From UBA1672 sp965263215 (GTDB taxonomy: Bacteria > Pseudomonadota > Alphaproteobacteria > Micavibrionales > Micavibrionaceae): 64,000 nucleotides of DNA. Position 1 is the first letter of the stretch. Each line of letters begins with the position of its first letter. Where the stretch lies: NCBI GenBank assembly GCA_965263215.1, contig OZ253663.1, positions 620,001 through 684,000 of the forward strand, given 5' to 3'. The position numbers were made by a program, and so were the translations under genes. This document shows, piece after piece, positions 34,633-41,220 of the stretch. Under the pieces are notes generated by a model. It was not told the DNA's origin. It saw nothing but the letters and a program-made list of their open reading frames with translations, and made no database searches.

Positions 34633-35042
34633 ATCTTCTCTTCTTTAGCGGTCTGAAAACCGCGATATCCGTATTTACTGGCAAGCTCGTTCAGATTGCC
34701 TTTGCTCTGATAGCTGCGTCTCCAATCTTTGGGCTTGTAGTACCAGCGCTTACGTTTGGAATTCCATTGTAATCCCGCAGCTTTCAAAGCATCTTTGTTA
34801 CGCTTCGTATCACCCGAAACCCAAATCCAATAACTGATAAGAGCGATATCAAGATCACGGAGTTTCAAAAGCTCAAGCAGCTTTTCCATGAGTTCTTGTT
34901 CAACATCGGGCTTATATTTATATTCGCGATGATCGCTCTTTTGTCCGTCACACGATTTCAACGCGGCCTGATACTGCGCATTAATTTCTTTCATTGTATC
35001 GGGATCACCGGCGCGGCTCTTGCTCTTGAAGATCAAAGTCAC
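34617..35042 (-). CDS. Truncated DnaJ-like accessory protein
   Basis: 141 residues from GTG 35042. The C-terminal part, SYWIWVSGDTKRNKDALKAAGLQWNSKRKRWYYKP then SKYGYRG, is a small domain common on phages, plasmids and islands. There it normally follows a J domain ending in HPDK-x-GD-x-x-TMKEINA-x-Y. Here AGDPDTMKEINAQY is present but the preceding HPD is not (KSKSR instead), so the J domain looks truncated or replaced. The frame stays open for 37 more codons upstream without an ATG/GTG/TTG. Function unknown. Confidence 0.6.
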   Translation of the reverse strand: MTLIFKSKSRAGDPDTMKEINAQYQAALKSCDGQKSDHREYKYKPDVEQELMEKLLELLKLRDLDIALISYWIWVSGDTKRNKDALKAAGLQWNSKRKRWYYKPKDWRRSYQSKGNLNELASKYGYRGFQTAKEEKMPATV

Positions 35043-35222
35043 TCCACAAAGCTTATTGAAGAACAGGCAGGATTGGCCTTTGATATGATACGCGGTGAGG
35101 AAATTGCTTTTCTTGAAGCTGAGATCGACAATCAGGAAAGCTCGGTAAAACGCTCAAGGCAAGCCATCGACGAACAAGAAAAGGTTCTCTTCGTCACGAG
35201 CCCGACAATCAAAGCGGCGCAT
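35043..35222 (-). pseudogene. Possible 5' extension of the J-like gene broken by an in-frame TGA
   Basis: Continuing upstream in the same frame as the 34617-35042 gene, the minus strand reads 37 sense codons, a TGA at 35154-35156, then 22 more codons back to an ATG at 35222 (MRRFDCRARDEENLFLFVDG and so on). One nonsense mutation would explain it. The opposite strand is also open here (see rejected list), so the coding strand is uncertain. It borders the tRNA-Gly end of the island, where degraded junction sequence is expected. Confidence 0.25.
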
Positions 35223-35292
35223 ATCAGAAATGAGAGCTTTAATGAAAGCTCTTAACTTATAATATTATTTGGAATATATGATAAAAAAATAA

Positions 35293-35336
35293 ATGGAGCG
35301 AGTGAAGAGATTCGAACTCTCGGCCCCAACCTTGGC
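35293..35336 (-). repeat. 44-bp direct repeat, right copy within tRNA-Gly
   Basis: Identical to 21309-21352. It spans the anticodon to CCA of the intact tRNA-Gly plus one flanking base, and forms the right boundary of the island. Confidence 0.85.
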
Positions 35337-35368
35337 AAGGTTGTGCTCTACCCCTGAGCTACACTCGC
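35294..35368 (-). tRNA. tRNA-Gly(GCC)
   Basis: 75 bases including encoded CCA. The acceptor stem is GCGAGTG / CACTCGC, the D arm GCTCAGGGGTAGAGC, the anticodon stem CAACC / GGTTG with loop TTGCCAA (anticodon GCC) and the T arm contains GTTCGAAT. All stems pair. It is the integration target for the neighbouring island. Confidence 0.96.
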
Positions 35369-35441
35369 GTATCTGTGTTTTTCAGATGTAGGAGAATATA
35401 TAAGCTTGTTAAGGAAATGCAAGAGAAAAAATCTCTTATCT

Positions 35442-35726
35442 TTAAATTGCGTTTCCAACCTGTACGAGCGGCACCTTATAACCGATTGGTTCATGGTCAG
35501 GAAATAGCGAATAAATCATTATGTTTGGCGTGTTTTCAACCGGGCTTTTCATGTTTTCCGGTACTTCGTAATGCATCATTTCTTCGGTATGATCATCATC
35601 GTCATATACAACCATAAAAACGCGTTGCTCCCGATAATACTCAATACGGCATACGATATTGGGTAACGGGGTGTCACTCACCATCATTACATTACCATCA
35701 TGAAGTAGTCCGAGCTCTATATTCAT
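35442..35726 (-). CDS. Hypothetical small protein
   Basis: 94 residues, beginning MNIELGLLHDGNVMMVSDT and containing IEYYREQRVFMVVYDDDD and NIMIYSLFPD, a beta-rich soluble protein. Its ATG overlaps the stop of the upstream acidic gene (ATGA), so the two form a pair. It contains no motif I recognise. Confidence 0.65.
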   Translation of the reverse strand: MNIELGLLHDGNVMMVSDTPLPNIVCRIEYYREQRVFMVVYDDDDHTEEMMHYEVPENMKSPVENTPNIMIYSLFPDHEPIGYKVPLVQVGNAI

Positions 35727-35971
35727 CCTAACCCCGGCGTATCATTTTGAGTATCAAAATTCAGAAGTGGTTCTTGATTTGAATTTTCTAGTAAAGCTTC
35801 ATTTGGATCCGGCATATCATCCATAAAAGACGTGTTAATCATATCAGCATTCATGTCGCCTAAAAGTGCTGTAGAATCAACACCGCCCGTCATTTCATCA
35901 ATGACGGCCTGATTATCTAAGACATCTATTTCGCTATCCTCCAGCATTTGGAGAAGATCACTTGCTTGCAT
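35723..35971 (-). CDS. Hypothetical acidic small protein
   Basis: 82 residues from ATG 35971 (a TTG at 35998 is the only longer start). Very acidic and rich in Met, Asn and Asp (DMNADMINTSFMDDMPDPNEALLENSN), no signal peptide or membrane segment. Coupled to the next gene by a 4-base overlap. It resembles in style the acidic proteins at 44125 and 61226, but I cannot show homology. Confidence 0.55.
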   Translation of the reverse strand: MQASDLLQMLEDSEIDVLDNQAVIDEMTGGVDSTALLGDMNADMINTSFMDDMPDPNEALLENSNQEPLLNFDTQNDTPGLG

Positions 35972-36144
35972 TCTTATACCCCACGTATACAAACTCAAGA
36001 ACAGTATGACAGGTAAATATTAATACTTTCTTATATAATATGTCATTTTTCATAACGATGCAAATTTGAGTGTTTGGGGCATCTGCTGTTTTTATCGGGT
36101 TTTTACATCTGGTCTTGCCGGGTGAAATCATATAACTTTTTGCC

Positions 36145-36666
36145 ATGATAAGTGATTTACCAACTTCAAAAGACCAACTGATAAGCGTTTTGAACGATTT
36201 AGCAATAGCCCATAAGCTATATAAGCATGAGCCGATTTTTACGGTTGAGGAAGGCGAGCACCTCAAAAAATCAATTCCCGGTACACATTGCCGCAATTTA
36301 TTCCTGCGCGATAAAAAGAAAAAAATGTTCTTAGTGGTTGCCGCCAACGAAACACAGATTGATTTAAAGAAGTTACAAACAGTACTTGATTGCGGGCGGA
36401 TTTCTTTTGGTTCCGGTGACCGTTTATGGGAAAATTTGGGTATTCGTCAAGGATCGGTTAATCCGTTTTGTATCATTAATGACAGAGATCAGAACGTAAG
36501 GATTATACTCGATGCGCATATGATGGCTCAGCCGTTGGTGAATTATCATCCGATGGATAATGCATGGACGATTGGCCTGTCGCCTGATGATCTTATTGGC
36601 TTTATCGAGCATACCAATCACGCCGCTGAAATTGTCGATTTATCTGATGCTGCTCCCGATGCGTAA
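36145..36666 (+). CDS. Prolyl-tRNA editing protein, YbaK/ProX-type deacylase
   Basis: 173 residues. The YbaK/EbsC fold is recognisable: YKHEPIFTVEEGEHLKKSIPGTHCRNLFLRDKKKKMFLVVA, SFGSGDRLWENLGIRQGSVNPF and ILDAHMMAQPLVNYHPMDN. The length and LRDKKKK pattern match free-standing ProXp-ala (PrdX), which clears Ala-tRNA(Pro). No ribosome site is evident before the ATG. Confidence 0.85.
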   Translation: MISDLPTSKDQLISVLNDLAIAHKLYKHEPIFTVEEGEHLKKSIPGTHCRNLFLRDKKKKMFLVVAANETQIDLKKLQTVLDCGRISFGSGDRLWENLGIRQGSVNPFCIINDRDQNVRIILDAHMMAQPLVNYHPMDNAWTIGLSPDDLIGFIEHTNHAAEIVDLSDAAPDA

Positions 36667-36727
36667 TGCTTTGCTTTTTTAGATGTCTTGATATAACTTG
36701 CGGTTATTCGAAAGAAGGAGAATCCCA

Positions 36728-37663
36728 ATGTTGTTAGGCGCATCTAATAATGAACAATCAGGCGGCGCAGCTTTAGACCCCGCGCAAATTATTTTTGATG
36801 TGGGAACACAGGATTTTGAACAGCGTGTAATGGCGGCTTCCATGCAAATTCCTGTAATAGTTGATTTTTGGGCACCATGGTGCGGCCCGTGTAAACAACT
36901 TATGCCGATTTTAGAAAAGGTAATTCTGGCCACTGGCGGGAAGGTTCTTTTGGCGAAGGTTAATTTGGATGACAATCCTGAGCTTGCTCAAGCCTTGCGC
37001 GTTCAATCTGTGCCGACAGTGTTTGGATTTTTTCAAGGACAGCCTGTCGATGCCTTTATGGGGGTGCAGCCTGAAAACAAAATAAAGGAATTCGTCCAGA
37101 AGCTTATTACAGCCGCCAACGGTGCGCAACCCGATGCGTTGGACATACCGGAGGCTTTGAAAGGCGCGGCGCAGGCTTTGGCGGATAATGACGCACAAAG
37201 TGCGCATGCGATTTATGCGCAAATCCTGCAACAGGATGCTCTAAACGCTGATGCTTATGTTGGGATGGTGCGTTGTTTCTTGAATATCGGCCAGATAGAA
37301 CAAGCGCAGGCTTTGATTGAGCAGGTGCCGGAAGAAATTGCAAAAACCTCCGCGTTTGAAGAGGCGCGTTCTGCTTTGGAATTAGCCCAGAATGTACCAA
37401 GTGGCAATGCTGATAAATTTAAAGAAAAAATAAAAGCCAATGCAAATGATCATCAGGCACGTATTGACCTCGCTTATGCGTTATTCGCCGCAGGACAGAA
37501 AGAAGAGGCGACAGATGCTTTGTTACAATCCATTGAAATTGACCGTGAATGGAATGAAGAAGCCGCCCGTCAGGAGCTCTTGACGCTCTTTCAGGCGATG
37601 GGGCATGCTGATCCGGTAACAATCAGTGCGCGCCGCAAGCTCTCCGCTATTTTGTTTTCTTGA
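36728..37663 (+). CDS. ybbN: Thioredoxin-TPR co-chaperone (CnoX/YbbN-like)
   Basis: 311 residues from ATG 36728, preceded by GAAGGAGAA; a start at 36698 is not supported. The N-terminal thioredoxin domain has an intact active site, FWAPWCGPCKQLMP, and VQSVPTVFGFFQG; a TPR-rich C-terminal half follows (NDAQSAHAIYAQILQQDALN, LAYALFAAGQKEEATDALL). The protein protects and delivers clients to chaperones. The Trm112-like gene follows after 23 bases. Confidence 0.92.
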   Translation: MLLGASNNEQSGGAALDPAQIIFDVGTQDFEQRVMAASMQIPVIVDFWAPWCGPCKQLMPILEKVILATGGKVLLAKVNLDDNPELAQALRVQSVPTVFGFFQGQPVDAFMGVQPENKIKEFVQKLITAANGAQPDALDIPEALKGAAQALADNDAQSAHAIYAQILQQDALNADAYVGMVRCFLNIGQIEQAQALIEQVPEEIAKTSAFEEARSALELAQNVPSGNADKFKEKIKANANDHQARIDLAYALFAAGQKEEATDALLQSIEIDREWNEEAARQELLTLFQAMGHADPVTISARRKLSAILFS

Positions 37664-37686
37664 ATGTAAAGAGGTAGAATAAATCC

Positions 37687-37866
37687 ATGAGTGCAGAAAT
37701 TGACCCGAAATTATTAGAGATTCTTGTTTGTCCTGTTTCAAAAGGGCCACTTGTTTATGATCGTGAAAAACAGGAATTGATTTCCGAGCAATCTAAACGT
37801 GCTTATCCTATACGCGACGGCATCCCTGTCATGTTGGTCGAAGAAGCACGAGATATAGAGGAATAA
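37687..37866 (+). CDS. Trm112 family protein
   Basis: 59 residues: SAEIDPKLLEILVCPVSKGP, LVYDREKQELISEQSKRAYPIRDGIPVMLVEEA. This is the Trm112/YcaR zinc-ribbon-like small protein; only one Cys remains of the zinc-binding set, as in many proteobacterial members. In other organisms it activates methyltransferases. It starts 23 bases after the thioredoxin gene and ends 2 bases before the next. Confidence 0.85.
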   Translation: MSAEIDPKLLEILVCPVSKGPLVYDREKQELISEQSKRAYPIRDGIPVMLVEEARDIEE

Positions 37867-37868
37867 CC

Positions 37869-38111
37869 ATGATTGATGGCTTAGGACGTATCTGGAATCA
37901 CTATATAAAGAGAAAGCCTGCTGTCCCAAAGCCCTCTGCGGTTGATAGTGAAGGCGTTATGTCCGGTGAGGAGCATGAAACGCGCGAACACAGCGATTAT
38001 TCTGATAAGAAAAAGGCAGAGGCCGAAACGCATTTCCTGTATGGATCTGATGGTCAGAAAAAGCCGATTGAGGATGGAGATCATCATGATAAACTTGACG
38101 AGATTGGATAA
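37869..38111 (+). CDS. Hypothetical hydrophilic protein, probably truncated by an in-frame stop
   Basis: 80 residues, rich in Lys, Glu, Asp and His (EEHETREHSDYSDKKKAEAETH), starting 2 bases after the Trm112 gene. The frame ends at TAA 38109-38111 and then stays open for 51 further codons in the same frame (see next entry). A single base change (for example TAA from AAA) would give a 132-residue protein. Function unknown. Confidence 0.5.
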   Translation: MIDGLGRIWNHYIKRKPAVPKPSAVDSEGVMSGEEHETREHSDYSDKKKAEAETHFLYGSDGQKKPIEDGDHHDKLDEIG

Positions 38112-38267
38112 AGTCAGTTAGATAGTATTTATGAATACGAAGCCAAACACATTACTGCTTCTGAACATCCTGCTTATGCGCCCCTGAGCGGCCATGAGGC
38201 ATTACGCGATGCCTGCGCTACAGGGGAAAACTTCCAAAAGATTGAAAAAACAAATAAGGCGCGATAG
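38112..38267 (+). pseudogene. In-frame continuation of the preceding ORF after TAA
   Basis: Reads SQLDSIYEYEAKHITASEHP AYAPLSGHEALRDACATGEN FQKIEKTNKAR then TAG, in exactly the frame of the 80-residue ORF. The composition (balanced, Ala/Glu-rich) looks coding and no internal start with a ribosome site is visible. Either a recent nonsense mutation or a base error. Confidence 0.45.
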
Positions 38268-38305
38268 AACAGCTATGCGCGCATGTAAAGATAAGGAATT
38301 TGGCC

Positions 38306-39886
38306 ATGAGTAGAGCCTATGACATAGTTAAAAACGACCCAAACCGTGTGATTATATTCGACACGACCCTTAGGGATGGAGAGCAATCCCCCGGCTGCGC
38401 AATGAATCTTGAGCAAAAGCTGAAAATGGCGACCATTCTTGATGATATGGGTGTGGATGTGATTGAGGCAGGATTTCCTGTTGCGTCCAAAGGGGATTTT
38501 GAGGCGGTTAATCAAATCGCTAAAACGGTTAAAAATGCGACTGTTTGTGGGCTTTCACGCGCCAAAAAAGGCGATATCGAAGCATCCGGTGAGGCGATAA
38601 AGCCTGCCGAGTTCAGACGTATTCATACATTTATCTCTACATCTCCGCTGCACATGAAGCATAAGCTTCAAATGCCGCCGGAGGAAGTGTTGGAAGCGGT
38701 TAAAGAAAGCGTTACCTTTGCTCGTAACTTTACCGATGATGTGGAGTGGAGCGCGGAAGATGCTTCACGTACGGAAGATGATTTTCTTTGTATGTGCGTT
38801 GAGGCCGCGATTGCATCGGGTGCGACAACAGTAAATATTCCCGATACAGTTGGCTATGCTATGCCCGATGAAATGGCTGCGAAAATTGCTATGTTGTTTG
38901 AACGCGTGCCGAACATTGATCAAGCGATTGTATCGATGCACTGTCATAATGACTTGGGCGTTGCGGTTGCGAATTCGTTGGCCGGTGTTGGTGCAGGGGC
39001 GCGCCAGATTGAATGTACGATCAATGGTATTGGTGAGCGTGCGGGGAATGCCGCGTTAGAAGAAATCGTAATGGCATTACGTACGCGTTCGGATTTGATG
39101 CCTTACAGTAACGGCGTTGATACAACAAAAATCACAAAAGCATCGCGTACACTTTCCAGTATCACTGGATTTTCAGTGCAGCCGAACAAAGCGATTGTAG
39201 GTGCAAATGCCTTTGCTCATGCCAGTGGCATCCATCAGGACGGTATGCTGAAAAATGCGGACACATATGAAATTATGACCCCAGAATCTGTTGGATTGAC
39301 AGAGAGTAAGCTTGTGATGAGCAAGCATTCAGGTCGTCATGCGTTCCGCGAGAAATTGAAAGAACTTGGCTTTGAGCTTGGCGATAACGCATTGAACGAT
39401 GCCTTTGCACGTTTCAAAAACCTTGCAGATCGTAAGAAAGAGGTTTTCGAAGATGACCTTATTGCCTTGGTCGAAGATGAAATGATTAGCGAAAATGATG
39501 CCATCCAGTTTGTATCCTTACAGGTAGTGGCCGGAACATCCGGCCCGCAAACTGCGGAAATTGTTTTATCCGTTGACGGTGAGAAACAGTCTGCACATGT
39601 CACAGGCAATGGCCCGGTTGATGCAATATTTAAGGCTATTCGCGCGGTATGCCCACACGTAGATGCCAAGCTCCAACTTTACCAAGTACATGCCGTAACG
39701 GGCGGAACAGATGCGCAAGCCGAGGTTACTGTTCGTTTGGAAGAAAACGGTAAAATTATCAGTGGTTCAGGCGCGGATGCGGATACGCTTGTGGCGAGTG
39801 CTCGTGCGTACGTTCATGCGCTCAACAAACTCATCGGCAAGCGCGAAAGTGTGAACCCGCAAACTGGTGATACTGCTGTTGGTTAG
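38306..39886 (+). CDS. leuA: 2-isopropylmalate synthase
   Basis: First step of leucine synthesis (acetyl-CoA + 2-oxoisovalerate). 526 residues from ATG 38306 with AAGGAA upstream. IIFDTTLRDGEQSPGC at the N terminus is the HMGL metal/catalytic motif; SMHCHNDLGVAVANSLAGV and GIGERAGNAALEEI complete the barrel. The C-terminal regulatory domain (from about 400) carries the leucine-feedback region. A leader peptide or T-box was not seen in the short upstream stretch. Confidence 0.96.
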   Translation: MSRAYDIVKNDPNRVIIFDTTLRDGEQSPGCAMNLEQKLKMATILDDMGVDVIEAGFPVASKGDFEAVNQIAKTVKNATVCGLSRAKKGDIEASGEAIKPAEFRRIHTFISTSPLHMKHKLQMPPEEVLEAVKESVTFARNFTDDVEWSAEDASRTEDDFLCMCVEAAIASGATTVNIPDTVGYAMPDEMAAKIAMLFERVPNIDQAIVSMHCHNDLGVAVANSLAGVGAGARQIECTINGIGERAGNAALEEIVMALRTRSDLMPYSNGVDTTKITKASRTLSSITGFSVQPNKAIVGANAFAHASGIHQDGMLKNADTYEIMTPESVGLTESKLVMSKHSGRHAFREKLKELGFELGDNALNDAFARFKNLADRKKEVFEDDLIALVEDEMISENDAIQFVSLQVVAGTSGPQTAEIVLSVDGEKQSAHVTGNGPVDAIFKAIRAVCPHVDAKLQLYQVHAVTGGTDAQAEVTVRLEENGKIISGSGADADTLVASARAYVHALNKLIGKRESVNPQTGDTAVG

Positions 39887-40527
39887 GTTGATTTTGTAAG
39901 GTGTGTTTGTATGTTCTCGAACACATCCTCAAACATCTCTGTCGTCAGGCGCTTTGTGTTGGTGTTATAGCGGGAGCAGTGATAGCTATCGATCAAGGCT
40001 AGGTAATTTCCTAAATTATGTGTCACATTGTGGGCGAATTTAAACGCTGATTGTTTATGCCCTGTGGCCTTTAGAACGGCATTATGAGAAACAAGCCCTA
40101 AAGATAGAATAATTTTGAGGCTCGGCATGGTGGTCATCTCGGTTTTCAGGAATTGAAGGCAGGTATTAATCTCTTCGCCTGTGACTTTGTTTTGTGGGGG
40201 CACACATTTTACGGCGTTGGTGATGCGCGCATTGATCAATTCCAGACCGTCATCTTTAGTTGCACCATATTCGCCTTTTGCAAATCCGAACTTTAGTAAA
40301 GTGCCATAGAGTAAATCGCCTGCGTAATCACCTGTAAACGGACGGCCTGAGAAATTCGCCCCCTTTAGTCCCGGTGCGAGCCCAACAATGAGGAGCTCTG
40401 CATCTTGCATGCCGAAGGAGGGTACAGGCGCGTTATATTCATTAGGGAATTTGGCTCGATTTTCATCAATGAAGGATTTCAAGCGTGGGCAAAGAGAACA
40501 GTCTTTATCTGGAAGCAATTCATACAT
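39883..40527 (-). CDS. Uracil-DNA glycosylase, Fe-S type (UdgB/family 5-like)
   Basis: 214 residues. CSLC near residue 11 and the later pair C-x13-C (CVPPQNKVTGEEINTC) are the four Cys of the [4Fe-4S] cluster. GLAPGLKGANFSGRPFTGDYAGDLLY is the active-site motif of family 5, which lacks the Asp/Asn of other families, and DSYHCSRYNT is the second motif. It removes uracil and other deaminated bases. It is convergent with leuA, overlapping by 4 bases. Confidence 0.88.
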   Translation of the reverse strand: MYELLPDKDCSLCPRLKSFIDENRAKFPNEYNAPVPSFGMQDAELLIVGLAPGLKGANFSGRPFTGDYAGDLLYGTLLKFGFAKGEYGATKDDGLELINARITNAVKCVPPQNKVTGEEINTCLQFLKTEMTTMPSLKIILSLGLVSHNAVLKATGHKQSAFKFAHNVTHNLGNYLALIDSYHCSRYNTNTKRLTTEMFEDVFENIQTHLTKST

Positions 40528-40659
40528 TTGATTATCATGGTGATACCGCGCTTCGCGTCAAGGTATCTTGCTATAAAAATCTTCAAAATGGTTGCATTTC
40601 ATGTAATCGCGCTCTATAACCATCGCTTGTACGCATATTAAGAATAAAGGTGTTTAAGC

Positions 40660-41070
40660 ATGGCACGTGTTACCGTAGAAGATTGTATTGATAAAGTTGA
40701 AAACCGTTTTGAACTGGTTCTTGTTGCTTCACAGCGCGCAAGAAAGATTGGAACCGGCGCAGCTTTGACTGTTGAAAAAGATAATGACAAGAAGACTGTT
40801 ATTTCTTTGCGTGAGATTGCTGGTGAAACAATCAGCGTTGAAGATCTAAAAGAAGAGATGACTCAAAGCTATCAGAGATATTTACCTCAGGATCCGGAAG
40901 AAGAGATTATCGACCTTATGGATGGTGAAAAAGAATGGGGCGAAATCGCTGAGGCAACGGCTGCTGAAGGTGGTATGTACGCAAGTGAAGAAATTGGTGC
41001 AAAAGCTGAGGAAGCTCCTGAAGAAGATGCCAAAGAAGACCCATCATTGGGTGATATCGCTGGTATCTAA
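40660..41070 (+). CDS. rpoZ: DNA-directed RNA polymerase omega subunit
   Basis: 136 residues. MARVTVEDCIDKVENRFELVLVASQRARKIGTGA is the omega core that wraps the beta' C terminus; an acidic tail from about residue 70 (PEEEIIDLMDGEKEWGE, EEAPEEDAKEDP) is longer than in many species. An AAAGGTGTT site precedes the ATG. Immediately upstream of spoT, the usual alphaproteobacterial order; a terminator separates them. Confidence 0.95.
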   Translation: MARVTVEDCIDKVENRFELVLVASQRARKIGTGAALTVEKDNDKKTVISLREIAGETISVEDLKEEMTQSYQRYLPQDPEEEIIDLMDGEKEWGEIAEATAAEGGMYASEEIGAKAEEAPEEDAKEDPSLGDIAGI

Positions 41071-41094
41071 ATTACCTCTTTAAATTCAGAATTT

Positions 41095-41125
41095 AAAAAA
41101 GTCGGGCGTAAGTTCCGACTTTTTG
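41095..41125 (+). terminator. Intrinsic terminator after rpoZ
   Basis: AAAAAAGTCGG-gcgtaagtt-CCGACTTTTT: a G+C-rich stem extended by A-T pairs, with a T-run. 25 bases after the rpoZ stop. Confidence 0.75.
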
Positions 41126-41220
41126 CTTTTTGAGGTGATGAAAATACATTTGGTTGCACTCGAAAATCATGTTAGCCTAAAAAGAAAATGATGCACTGCA
41201 ATGGCGGGAACTCAAGGCGT

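Larger units (their letters stand above)
21309..35336. mobile_element. Putative integrative genomic island bounded by tRNA-Gly direct repeats
   Basis: Two identical 44-bp copies of the tRNA-Gly 3' part lie in direct orientation 13,984 bases apart, the right one being part of the intact tRNA. Everything between is accessory: tonB-exbB-exbD and a siderophore-type receptor, an NAD+/ADP-ribose operon, an RNA-repair operon and a damaged J-like gene. Flanking genes are ordinary chromosomal ones. Recombination between repeats would release a circle and leave the tRNA whole. No integrase or excisionase is visible inside, so the element is either a relic or mobilised in trans. Boundaries are seen directly; mobility is inferred. 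Confidence 0.65.

Noticed and set aside
34521..34772. 83-codon plus-strand ORF after rtcA
   Set aside because: Starts at TTG without a ribosome site and runs across the terminator into the antisense of the J-like gene.
35154..35156. TGA recoded as Trp or selenocysteine
   Set aside because: TGA ends many intact genes in this window (for example rtcB) and no SECIS-like hairpin was seen; a nonsense mutation is simpler.
34896..35255. 119-codon plus-strand ORF beside the tRNA
   Set aside because: Its first half is antisense to the J-like gene, it has no ribosome site, and no known family is apparent. A shorter start at 35085 (56 codons) is possible but equally unsupported.
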